64,000 bases of DNA from Isoetes taiwanensis. Its lineage: Eukaryota; Streptophyta; Lycopodiopsida; Isoetales; Isoetaceae. How positions within the stretch are numbered: position 1 is the first letter of the stretch; every line of letters starts with the position of its first letter. The notes under the pieces are model-generated. The model made no database searches, was not told the origin of the DNA, and saw nothing but the letters and a program-made list of their open reading frames with translations. The DNA lies in NCBI GenBank assembly GCA_021234155.1, contig JAJEKV010000049.1, positions 3,869,487 to 3,933,486 of the forward strand, given 5' to 3'. A program made the translations under genes and the position numbers. Shown here piece after piece: positions 11,633 through 23,221 of this stretch.

Positions 11633-12839
11633 TGGTAGGAAAGTTTTGCTAGTGGGTTATTTTTATTGCTTCAATATGGTTTACCTGTATACCATCAGTT
11701 TATTCTCTCTAAACTTCATTGATGAAGGCTTCGTTTGCCACTTTGGGAGATTCATGTAGCTCATAATACAATATATAATCTGCTATAGGGACAGTTAGCG
11801 CAAGGGTAATGGAGTCAATTTAGAAGACACAACACTAATCAAGTGCTTGTTTGATATGTTTCAAGGTAAAGCACGAACAGCATAAGGCCACAAAAGAACG
11901 TAGAGAATAACAGAATGTGCCTGGTTTGACCTTTTGCTCTAATAAGACAAGGAAAACAAGATTAAGCATAATCAAGTATAATTCGTGCCCATACTTTGCT
12001 TCCCAATGATGAACTAGAAAAGGAAAAGAAAAGAGAAATTAATCTTGTGCCAAGAGAGACATGTTACCGACTCCCTGCTCTGTTATAAATAATCACATTG
12101 CACGATTTCCTTGCGTAAATTGATAAGAGAATTTAGTTAACCAAGAGAAAAAAACTACAAAATCAAGATGGAAAGGCTTAGATTCACTCAGATAGATCCA
12201 TTTAAAAGTACAAGAGGCTGCCTTAATAAACAAACCCTTCAAATGCTTGACTGAACAAAATGCCAACAGCCAAGCTGGCAGTCTGCTAATAGCACTAATA
12301 ACACCTACTAAGTGCTGAACGTGCACATACAGTTCAGGTTGAAGTTTCAGCATTCTGGAGAGTATGATTGCCACATCATCATGATTCCACTTAGAGCTAA
12401 GTCTGACATTCCTCGTTGAGCCATAAATGATAATGATTTCACCTTAACCATGTATTATCGCCATGAAGCAGTGGAGTTTTGCACTTGCAAAGGTTTAAAG
12501 AACTGTCATATGGGCACTATTCAAGATCAACTTAGCCAGGGTCCAATTTCTCATGTGCACAATGATACCAATTTCTCATGTGCACAATGATACCATACCT
12601 GTTGCATGCAGGAGAAAACTTTGATCGTCATACCTGAGAAGCACTTCTTGTTACCAACTAGGTCTCCTTATAGACACATTCAGATCCAAGGCTCAATGAA
12701 CAGATTGAGGTTTAAAACTTAAAGTACTCTCATTTCTTTGAGCAACCAAAATGTTCAACATTAGTAATAACTTGAAGTTTAGAGTGTGGCAAATTCTTCC
12801 ATATCAGGTTTAAAGCAAACAGTACTTACAACCTTTTCT
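11633..12839. other. Gene-free interval with a short tandem duplication
   Basis: No gene is supportable. A perfect 25-bp tandem duplication occupies 12543-12592 (unit begins CCAATTTCTCATGTG). Confidence 0.6.
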
Positions 12840-15480
12840 GTATCTGTTATGAAGTAGCATGAAAACGAAATCATGAAAAGCCAGAAAAGCTAAGGAGAAA
12901 GCCAGATAGCTCCAAAAGATATTGTTCCAAGAAGATTAAGATCTAGGATGCAGATCACTACTGTCTGTTTTGTTGCTATTGCTGAAGAAATAGCGTATAG
13001 ACACTAGGGTCTTTCGTAGATTTTAATAATTACTTTATTTCTTTCTTTCCCTTCATCCAAAGTGTCCTGGAGATCAGTTAAGGACCCTTCTCTTATTCGT
13101 GTCTGATGAATCCAAATCAGGAGGTCAGCATCATGGCACGAGGCATTGACGATTTACTTCCCATCACTGTAGACAACAGTAGTTGGAGCCTCTCCAACTA
13201 CGTCCATTCATCTCCTTTAAGATTAAGTGTCTAAACTTGCATGCCAGCCAAAGCATCTGGCTTGACCAATTTTCATGATAAAGATGCCCCATCATGAAGC
13301 AATCCTTCATTGGAGGTGATAATGATAATAAACGGAAGTCAGATCCTCTTCTTGGACCATCTCATCTGATCTCGAAAGGGGTAACCATGAAAGTATCTAG
13401 AAGAAGAAAGCAAACAGTAAAGGAAAAACATAAGCAGTCCTTTAAAAGAGAAAACAACTCTGACATCATCTTATGCTTTCAGCCTATGAATGCTTCAAAG
13501 CAGTTTCCTGCTGAAATTGAGAATGAAAATCATATAAACAATGTACGGCTGGAATGAAACATGATCATAAATTGATCATAAAGTGGGGTTACTTCTGTGC
13601 CTTCCCTCTCTTGCCTTACTTTTTTTGTCTTATCATGTGGAAAAAGAGAAGGATTAGGTAGGAACTAAGTTGAATGACCTGGCCTCCTCGTCTGGACATG
13701 CGCATAGACCTTCATTGGTGTTGGAAGATTGTCTATGTCAAGAAAATCTAGTAGTAACTTATGAAACAAAGCATGGGGTCAATCAGACAAGGAGCAGATA
13801 GTTAACCACCTGAGTGCATCTACAAATATCTCCAGTGCAACTTTGACTATCCCATAACCATATTCCATAAATTTCTTTGGCCTACAAAATTTTTATTATT
13901 TTCTAAGTGCTACCATTCTTGTAGGCTTGTGATGGTATAATCTAGCAGTAATTGGTAAGCTATTTACTGTGCAGGTACTGCAAATGTTCATGGAACTACA
14001 CCAGAAACAAGGGTTTCTCCTGCATCTGCAGCATTGAAGAGTTGTATTGTTGACACACTTATGCATTCGATTGCTGCTGCTGCCAATTCATTTCCTTTGA
14101 CACTGCAATGCATGTTTGAATCTTTATGTGGTAAATGTTTTCTTTGTTCAGCTGTGAAAGGTTTGCTATTTCAATCATTATTTGCAAATGGTAGAACTTA
14201 GAACAGCTACATGTTTGTCCAATTTAATGTCACACCTACTTACATAGAGTAGAATACAAGGCCTAGGTAATGTAACAAGGCTAGATAACTACCATAAAGG
14301 TTTCCTTTAATCTTAATCCTCTGGTTTTGTTGTTCTCAGCAGTCCTTGAAGCATGTGAAGATAAAGAAGAAGATAATATCCATTCTTGAACACTTTTCAA
14401 TTGCTTTCAGTGTCCAATTATATAGGCTTATGCTCAGTGGGGCATATGCCCCGAGCTTCACAAAACCTAGTGTGAGTAAATAGTCTTTTGAAGCTTTAAA
14501 ATTTTCTGTTTATTGAATCAAATTGTTTAATTGGATTGATAGGCTATTACAAAGCACCAGGAGCTCCGTTCCATCCCTCCACACAACGAAGCAAAGGAGC
14601 AACTATTTTGCCATCACACAATGCCATGAACACCTTGTTTATTTCTTCCCCAGGAGATGTCTTCTGTGTGCCACTCAACAGCCTTGTTCCGGCCTCCTTT
14701 CTCACAAATTCGTACAAGAACCAAGTCCTACACTCTTCAATTTTGTTAGAAGAGCATGAATGCCCTTGTCATATTTCTCCCTTGCTGCAGGAATCTCCTC
14801 TGTCAGCTCCCTCTCCAGTTCTTGCTCAAAGTTTTCAATTTTGGCAAAGAGAGAAGCATCTGCTGCTGCTGTTTCTGCATTCTTCAATCCAAATTGGACC
14901 AGAACCTTTCTGAGCTCCTGGATGAGAGGATAGGAAGAATTGGCAGCATCATCGATGTAGCTAAACACATGTTGATGGTCCACAATTCGGAGAAGATCCT
15001 TCTCGCAGAATCTGAGAGGAGACAGTTCCCCTGTTTCATCCACCAAAAGGGTCTTCTTTGCCACTCTGGCCACGATCTGCTTGACAGTAGACTGCAGGGC
15101 GACGAGGAAAGTGGAGCTCATAAGCTTCAAGATCTCAACAACCTCCTCGGTCTTCCAGGCAGAGATCAAGCCAAGAGAATTTACATCCTGATTATGCTGC
15201 TCTGCGCTCTGCACATGATTCGTGACGGGATTTGCAAGGAATTGGAGCTCGGAGGTGTAAGAAGCCATGACAATTTCGGCCCCTTTCATGCCATAATGTA
15301 AGCTCGTATTAGGACCTCCGCTGAGATTTGAAGGCAATCCATTGTTGTAGTAATCGTTGACAAGCTCTGAGAATTGGGCGAACATGAGCTTCCCAATTGC
15401 AGCAATGGCCAGATGGGTGTTATCCATAGAAACCCCAATTGGGGTGCCTTGAAAATTTCCTCCATGAAGGGCTTTATCTC
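12840..15480. repeat. Segmental duplication copy D3
   Basis: Near-identical partner of 522-3234. It runs from the PAL 3' flank into the C-terminal third of the long PAL copy. Because D3 continues into a full-length PAL while D1 stops, D3 is the likelier source arrangement. Confidence 0.8.
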
Positions 15481-16630
15481 TGCTCACGTCAATGATTGGG
15501 TTATCATTGACCGAATTGATCTCCCTCTCAATTGAATGTGTAGCAGCTCTGATCACTTCGATTTGGGGACCCAGCCACTGTGGCGAAGTTCTAAGAGCAT
15601 ACCTGTCCTGTTTGGGTTTGCTGAGCGGGTCTGTTTCGTGCAATTTTGCAGCGGCTTTCATGTAAGAGCTGCCGTCTAGCACAAATTCCTGAATTGCAGC
15701 AGCTTCGATCTGCCCAGGGTGATGCTTCAATCTGTGGGTGAGAGGATCAGTGTATTCGGGCTTGCCTTGCATTACTTCACAAAAGAACGCAGAGATTACT
15801 TCGGCCAAAACAGCCAAAATGTTGGCATCGTAGCAGACTATGGAAGCCAGAGCTGCTCCAACAGACGTGCCATTTACAAGAGCAAGTCCTTCCTTGGGTT
15901 GCAGCACAAACGGCTCTTCAATTCCGGCGAGCTTCAAAGCTTCTTCTGCACCAAAAAATTCTCCTTCCTTTCTCATGGCCTTGGAATTGGGGCGGGCTGT
16001 TAAAAGTCCTGCTATGTAAGACAGAGGAACCAAATCACCGGAAGCAGTGATTGTCCCTCTGAGAGGAAGCAGAGGAGTAATTCCGGCATTGAGGAGCTTG
16101 CACATAGAATCCAAAATCTTCCATCTGATGCCGGAATAGCCCTGCAACAGAGTATTGGTCCGCACCAACATTGCTGCTCTGGCCGTAGAACAGGGCAGAG
16201 TATTTGCATTGCCCTTTCCAAACACTCCGGCATTCAAAAATCTGATCAATTCCTTCTGAAGCTCCACCCCTTGATTAGTCCGGCGGTGAGATGTGGCTCC
16301 AAATCCGGTGGTGACTCCATATGTATCAGTGCCCTTCATCACATTGTTGAGAACCCAATTGGAGCTCTCATCCACCCTTTCCTTTGCAATTTCTTCATCC
16401 AGACTGACCTTCACGTCTGATCTTCTGGCTACTGCTGCAACTTGTGCCACAGTTAGAGTTTGGCCTCTGATCCAAACCTCTGGCGAACTTGAATACTCCT
16501 CCACCATATCCTTCACTTCTTCAAAGTGGGCTTTTTTAGTGTATTCAACAGATTTGGCCCAATTGAGGGGGTCTTCGACCCTGGCATTTTTGCACAAACC
16601 AACAGAAGCGAGATCTTGAGGATAAGCCAT
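14547..16630 (-). pseudogene. PAL: Phenylalanine ammonia-lyase, near full-length, probably disabled
   Basis: PAL deaminates L-phenylalanine to trans-cinnamate, the entry step of phenylpropanoid and lignin synthesis. The minus-strand frame from ATG at 16630 encodes 642 residues in one exon. Visible family marks are [15 protein letters not shown] (catalytic-tyrosine loop), [16 protein letters not shown] (the Ala-Ser-Gly that forms the MIO cofactor), NDNPIIDV and [12 protein letters not shown]. Two lesions stand out. The conserved CQAIDLRHLEE-type block near residue 510 is missing: VALQSTVKQ joins directly, an in-frame loss of about 13 codons. A 1-bp deletion near 14752 shifts the frame, giving a premature stop at 14702; the normal C-terminal ~60 codons are still present out of frame down to 14547. 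The rest is intact, so inactivation is recent, or one lesion is a sequencing error. Confidence 0.9.
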
Positions 16631-16740
16631 AGCCGAGCAGAATAGAAGGAATCAGATGCTGTTGTATTGGATTGGCTATGGCGTATCAGACCTCTTAGCG
16701 GTTTGCTGTTGATTTGGTGTTGAACTTCAAATGTCTCTTG

Positions 16741-16790
16741 TTATTTATACAGATGCCAAAGAGCACGTGCCTTTTAAGACCAGAGGTTGG
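16741..16790 (-). promoter_or_regulatory. Putative PAL core promoter
   Basis: On the minus strand, TATAAATA lies about 110 bp upstream of the PAL ATG. A CACGTG G-box (16764-16769) and a CCAACCT motif resembling a MYB-bound AC element (about 16784-16790) lie just upstream. Such combinations are typical of PAL promoters. Motif spotting only. Confidence 0.5.
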
Positions 16791-16799
16791 AATTGCAAT

Positions 16800-19618
16800 T
16801 TTCTACCATGTGCTATTCCAAATCAAGAGACCATTTCTATTAAGACCATTGTTGTGGATTGACCACTCATGGACAATATGACCATTTTAACCTTGAAAAA
16901 TAATTGGGATTTGATATAGGCTATTGAATTGTCATTATAAGAAAACGTGCTTCTTTAGGGTATTTCTTGGTGCTTTCCTTACATGTGAATGTTGAATGAT
17001 ATAAAGCACTTGCCAAGGATTTCTAGCAGGTCTCGAGATGAAGGGGATATGGAAAGAACAGTTCTTTTGTTCGACTTAGTGCAAATTGCCACCTTGTGTA
17101 TAAGATAGTCCATGCAAAAGTATATGATGTTAAAGATACCACTGGAAAGCAGAAATATAATTTATCACGTTGTATAGCACAATGAGGAACTACTTCAACA
17201 AGTCAATCAATAGGTGTACGCTAACATAGGTTCTTCAGATAGCAAGTGGAGATGTCTAACTGTTGTTGAGAGTTAATGAATTGCATCTATGACAAACTTG
17301 TTTGTATGTGGGAATGGAGGTTAACCTCCATTCCCATTATTGCAAGTGGGGTCCCATGGCTGGCGTTAGCCCGGAGCGGCTCACCTGCAAAACCGGGAAT
17401 GGAGGACCAACCTCCATTCCTCTAGAAAATTGAAATAAGGGAGCTTAGAAGTTTTGTCTGCGAAATAGGGAAGCTCTGAGTGCCTGCAAAATAGGGAAGA
17501 TTTGCCTGAGAAATAGAAGATTTGAGAAATAGGGGAGCTTTGCCTGCAAAATCTTTGAAGCTCTGCCTGCGAAGAATACAAGGCTCTGAGAAGAAATCGG
17601 GCGAAGATCTTTGAAGCCAAGAACCAGCTGAGAAGCCAAGATGAATATCTATATATTTTATATACATACATGCATGCACAAGCAATAAAAGAGGGCAATA
17701 TGGTTATGCACATCGAGAGAGAAATGAAATGAGATATTTTGTATTATGTCTTTGTACAATGGCAAGCCCATGGAATGTTGATGTTGCAGAGCTACATTGA
17801 CAATAGAGAAAAAATGGAAATTCTTGAAAATACATATCAGAGATGAGAAATTAATTTTGCCATCATTCCGTTAATCCATCCATGCTGGAAATGCTAGAAC
17901 GTGTACTCTTAAGAAAGGTTAGGACTCTAAGGTTTATGAGGAACAAGGACATCTAGACATTCTGACCTAGAAGGAGCTACTTAGTCATTTAATATAAATT
18001 ATTGTGTAACTCCCAAAATCTTCAATTTTGTCTCTGCACAAGCTATTCCATCCTTACTATTCATTGCAGATCAGTGCTCTAATGTATTTTTAGCCTTTGG
18101 ATCTGGAAATATTCCAGAGCATATGCCTCCTCGGGCCATCCTAGCCCTACATCTAAGCGTGAGATAGGATCAAACGCTTAGGTGGCTCTACTTTTTAGGG
18201 GTTTGACAACCATTGCCAACAATTTCAATACAGAATTGACTCTGAAATAGAAATAACTTGCTAAACATAGCATGCTATCCCTTAAAGTTAGGTGAATCTT
18301 GCAAATCCAGCCACAACAAAGGCCATACTGCTATTTGCAACAGGCCTCTACAATCCCGGATGCATGCTTCCTTGTTTTGATGCGACACTACAACACCTAC
18401 ATTGACTGTTACAGAATTGAATAGCACTATTGCTTATGATTGTTCCATACCTGGGAAGATGAGGTCACAATTCAAGAGCACACCACCTGCAAGTAGAATC
18501 AAGACACAGGCTGGGGGGATTCAAACCCTCTATGCATAACACAGCTCCAAGCAGCCTGCCCCCTGCGCAAAGCGCAGCTCCAAGGAGTGTGCCCGCCCAT
18601 AAAGGACAAGGGACTATTGCCCATGCAAATAAACAAATACACCTCTGTATTTCACTTCTTACCCATCCAATCGACATGCTTATGCATTAACTTTAAATAA
18701 CCAATTCTGTAGTGCAAGAATCAGTAAAGGTTAACATGTATGTGACATGTATATTTGTCTTCTCATCCATACCACATCATGATTTGCCTTGTTCCTACTC
18801 CTAGCACCATCACAAGTTCTACCCATTTGTATATCCTACAATTTATATTCTCATAAAAAAAAGAGGAGTGGTAGACCCACAACATTTAGGCTACTTTTCT
18901 ATTGCCTCCATACCCTAGAAAACCAAAGGCTTATTATATGCATGCCACCAGAATAATCTGCTCCTACTCTAATCTGCAACAGAGTTCTACAAAAAATGCA
19001 GAGGTTTCTATACTTGTACCAAATACATACTGCCATACAACAATAACCTGCTCCAGAACTAAACTACGAATGGTAGTTCTCCATAAGCTCAGCAAAAAAT
19101 AAAACATGGAAGATTGAAAGGGGTAGACGACATAAAAAATGAAAGGCAGTTTTTGCTCTACCAAATCGGCCTCCCCTTTTCTTTCCGCTTCAGCCACACT
19201 ACAAAAGACCTACGAAACCTTATCTCAGAAAACCTAAAAAAAAAAAATCATAAAGACTCCTGAGAGCCTTACTTTCGTACGAATTTTTCTATAACACCCC
19301 ATAAACCACTAAAACCTTATGTATTAAACATATGGTTTCATCAATTGGCAAACATTATGTCAACATTGGCAGATATTGTTTTCTTTATCAAGCTTCATCT
19401 TCTAATAGAACCACTCGTAATCAAGTAGAATAAACCATATGTACTAATTTAAGAACTCATTTACTGGAGTGCTTAACTTACCGAGATCATTTTAGTGCCT
19501 CATAAAAAAGAATAGGATCAAATTGTTTTGTGTCATTGTTGAGTCTCTTTTGCAACTAACTTTGCCATAAATACTTTCCATACTAATGAGATTTACTGTC
19601 GCTTCTACAAGATTAGAA
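16800..19618. other. Gene-free interval with palindromes and a degenerate minisatellite
   Basis: No gene is supportable. At 17310-17335 arms of GGGAATGGAGG flank TTAA in a perfect 26-bp palindrome, and a close copy with a 5-bp spacer lies at 17396-17420. From about 17425 to 17640 a degenerate repeat based on GCCTGCAAAATAGGGAAG recurs several times. Confidence 0.55.
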
Positions 19619-19875
19619 GGTAAATACAGTTCTTTTTTTTTTTTTTGGAAGAACTGTGTCATCAATATATTAAAAGAATGGTAATGTTACAAAGCAAGTG
19701 AGGAGGAAGGAGAACTGCCCCAAAGAGACAGCGATACCCCGCCACTCCACAACAAACTCACAGAAAAACTGCAACTCTACTGCTGTACAAACCGACCATC
19801 ACCATCTACAACACCCAAGAAGTCCCGCCAAATGGCAAACTTCCGCTCTACTACTCCGGGGTAAATACAGTTCTT
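19619..19875 (-). mobile_element. 5'-truncated retroposon with poly(A) and 16-bp target duplications
   Basis: The 16-bp direct repeat GGTAAATACAGTTCTT flanks the insertion at 19619-19634 and 19860-19875. The left junction carries a run of T, meaning a poly(A) tail on the minus strand. The ~225-bp body has no full gene and resembles the 3' end of a LINE. Target-primed reverse transcription is the best explanation. Confidence 0.85.
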
Positions 19876-19969
19876 GAACTACTAGGTGATTATTTTATTG
19901 AATTAGTTTGTCCTACTTGGCACGAGTCCTCTTTAGTTGCCCACTTCCATTTCTTTCTCATAAGCCTGC

Positions 19970-22388
19970 GTGCATCTTTTCCCTCTCCATTTTTTGAGCG
20001 TCAAAGTTCCACGTTTTGTGTTTCCCGCTTGCTTGAGGCCACCACCACGATATCGCGCCCATCGGAAGGAGGAGACAAAGCGGTACCTTGCCGTGCACCG
20101 GGGGATGTTCGCCTGTTGGACACTCATCCTCGAACCAGCACCGAGAGTGCTTGAAGGCCAGCCCGGCCCTACAGGGGACATCACACCCAGGCGGTGGGGG
20201 CGATACTTGCGGCGACTCTATGACCCACCCGGGGCCGCGTCGCCCATACCCCCCCCACGGGATGGCCCCCCATTGGTTCTCGGCGGAGGAGGATGTTGTG
20301 GAGGGCCTTGCAGCGGGCTGGCTAATGGGAAGGCGGTGACCTCGGCGGTATGCGGGCGAGTTACTCAAATGGACAGGGGCAGCGGGGGTGCCGATCCTCA
20401 CTACCATGTTCAGCGAGCATTGCACGAAGGTTTCCCCGACAATGGACCACAAGCAAGGTTGTCCCCATTCACAAGTAAGGCGACCCCCTTTGTCCGGCCA
20501 ATTACGGACGATCATGTCGGTTCGGATTTGCCAAACCGTTGGTGGCATTCTCGGCGGCAGATTGACCCGGCCCGGGCAGAGGCGGCGAGGTGTCGCGAGC
20601 CCTCACACAAGCGGGCTTTAGACCCAGCCACTCAGCGATTGACCATATCTTTACACTCACGGGCGATTGAAGGCGGCGAAACCATCGGCAGGACTTGTAT
20701 TGCTGCTTTGTGGACTTCCACGAAGGCTTTTGATCACGGTCCCGGGGAAAAGGCGTGGGCTAGGCTGCGTCAACTAGGGCTGCCGTACAATGCGAGAATG
20801 CCATATACTGGGTGTATGAGAGTTGTTTTGGCGGGGATCGGCCCGGCGGGCCAAGTATTCACCCGTGATATCGAGGTCCGGTGGCTGGCCCCTCTCACCA
20901 ACACTTTTTGCCTCTACATTGACCGGTTAGAGCCCCGGCTTCGCGAGCATGGGGAATGGCACCACGGCTTTTGCACCGGCCGGCTCATCTATGCGGGGAC
21001 GATGTTGACTTTCTAGCCCACACCCGAAGCTATGCGGTCTCATTTGGATGCCCTAGACACACATTACGCGGGCCTCTGACGGACATGCGCGTGAATCGGC
21101 CCAAGACGGGGGTGGTCTCATATCCTCTTCCGCCACCCCACCCCTCCCCGCACTCACATATCGAGGGGCGACTGTGGAATTCATGCCCACTCAAGGAAAG
21201 TACCTAGGGGGTGGAGTTCCCCTCCTCGCGCTCTGTTGGGAGGCGTCCATCCGCTTGCGGGTGAATGTAGGCCGGAAGCGCTTTATGCCATGAACAACGA
21301 TCACCGGCAGAGCTCTATGATTGGGGCCATCGGTCACATCTGTTTGGTTTGGTCGAACTGTCCTTCAATGCGGGGTAGAGGTTTGGGGCCCGGTCTTCTC
21401 TTTGGCGACTGGAATGACTTGGAGCAGGTGCGAGAAGGCATTTTTGGCACGGGCACTTGGGGTGAAACCTTCGGTCCCCTATCAAATTCTGCTTCTGAGC
21501 TGGATTCTTGCCGCTTCAATGGCCCTTGATAGACACATCGTCTATTTTGAGAAAGTGGTTAATATGGGTGATGCTCGGCTCCCGCTTTTGGCTTATCTTT
21601 GTGGCAATGGGCCGCTGGCCGAGAGATCGATGGTTCGCCCGGATGGAGCGTCGAGAACACGGATGTGTGCAGTGGACCGCAGGCCGATCGTGGCGACTGC
21701 GGGAATACGGGCGCTTGCTTCCTTGGCAAGCTCTGGGACCCGGCGTTCTAGAGCAGGTCAAAGCGGCCCATTACAAGGAGCACATCAACCCCGCGTTGGC
21801 GGGGCCCGCAGCTCTACCGCATTCCCAACTGCCCACGAAAAGCTTGAGACTCATTGCCTCCATTTCGCCGAGGTGCCCACCATCTCGCGATCGAGGTGGC
21901 AGGGTGGATTGAGGAGCCCGCCCGAGCGGGCTGCGGTAGTGCTATCAAGCGGGTGCCATTGAGGATGAGTCTCACACTTTCGAGTTGCCCGAGATTGATC
22001 GGTCCGGGCGGATCATCGTTCCTTTAGTGCGGCCGGACTTGCCCCTACATTTCTTTGATGAACACCGCCGTCGATGCGTGCTCTAGGGTCATTACATGCG
22101 GGAGGTCTTGGATCGCGAGCCCACCTTTGCCCGGCACCGCGGCTGATCGATCGGGCACTATGGGTCTGGTACATGAGTGTATATATTTGTGTGTTTTTGC
22201 ATTTTAGTATATTGGAGCGGTTTTTGTCACGGGCTGATTCGCCCGCGTTTTTCCCTCGAAACCCCCTTGGTGGGTTTTTTAATCCGGGTGGTAATCCACT
22301 TGCTGCGCTTTTGTATTGGATCCCATAGACCGATTGGTCTCCGTGGACGATAAAAATACCTTCCTTCCTTCCTTCCTTCCTTCCTTCA
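19970..22388 (+). pseudogene. GC-rich LINE-like reverse transcriptase, frame-broken
   Basis: Three plus-strand frames (19970-21016, 20956-21207 and 21321-21962) together trace a non-LTR reverse transcriptase. TKAFDHGPGEKAWARLRQLG matches the finger/palm motif around the first catalytic Asp. The catalytic YADD box is split by a one-base insertion near 20996: LIYA in one frame and DDVDFLAHT in the next. Downstream fragments resemble the thumb and C-terminal parts of LINE proteins. The region is strikingly GC-rich against its neighbours. The 3' end shows a stem-forming CCCCCTTGGTGGG segment and a (CCTT)n tail. Several frameshifts rule out a functional protein. The clade is unassigned. Confidence 0.72.
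22359..22387 (+). repeat. (CCTT)n tail of the LINE-like element
   Basis: About seven CCTT units directly follow the element 3' region. Simple-repeat tails replace poly(A) in several LINE clades. Confidence 0.85.
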
Positions 22389-23191
22389 GCCATGGCTCCA
22401 AAAGCTAGGGCTGCCAATCTAGGCAAAAGACTTGATGCTGAAATTTCTGATGGATTAGGAACTTCAGATGTTATAGCAGTAGGAGAAAATGAGGACCTAA
22501 AGCTATAAAGAGTAGCTTGGATGCAAAGATTTCTAGTCTGAATGGTGCAAAGGTAGAGGATTTTACTGCCTTGGAATGTAAGATCCTCTACTTTGGGTCC
22601 ATGTAGGAGGAGATTCAAAGGAAAAGCAAGAGCACCAAATTTGAAATTTATTCATAATATTAAGCAGTATGACATTAAGCAGTATGATTTCTCACCAAAG
22701 ATTTATGATAATTAAACTTGAACTCAGTAGTATAAGGCATCCTTCCCGGTATACTAAACCTTTCTATATTTGAACTTACTTAATATATATCATAATATTG
22801 TATGCATGGATAGGACCTATTGTTTGCTTCAGGCCTGCACGCAAATGATCTTTTCTATAATGCTAATTTACAGGTAAGGATGATAAAAACTTCGACCATC
22901 TCAAGGGAAGAGGTTGAACCCAATAAACAATGTAATTGAGTGTCATAGAACTCTTTAAAAATCTAAAGTATGAGACCCTCACCTGTACAGTTTGTCAGAA
23001 GTCTTATTGCTGCAACGGTTTTTCCCTCGAAAACCCTTCAGGGCGGGGTTTTTTTAACCCGGTCAGTAATCTTGCAGAAATGAAATATTAACACTGGATA
23101 AAACCCTCATGGGCATCTCTTTGAAAACCAATAGGAACATTGCTGAGATAGAGACACAAAAATATACCACTAGGAGAACTGAAATCTAGGA
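22388..23191. other. Interval with a second LINE 3'-tail fragment
   Basis: A short frame from ATG 22392 (MAPKARAANLGKRLDAE...) has no recognised family and soon breaks. At 23017-23071 a segment repeats the LINE 3' stem motif (GGTTTTTCCCTCGAAA then GGGTTTTTTTAACCCGG), matching 22247-22297, so it is probably a tail-only insertion. Confidence 0.5.
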
Positions 23192-23221
23192 GGGTGTAAA
23201 TATGGTAATGCTACCCAAAAA
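23192..23221 (+). repeat. Left TIR of element 1
   Basis: Thirty bases perfectly inverted at 62161-62190. Followed by AGTGCTT-type motifs to about 23280. Confidence 0.88.

Noticed and set aside
17381-17713. Cys/Phe-rich minus-strand frame of 110 codons
   Set aside because: Produced by the degenerate GCCTGCAAAATAGGG repeat; three frames are equally open.
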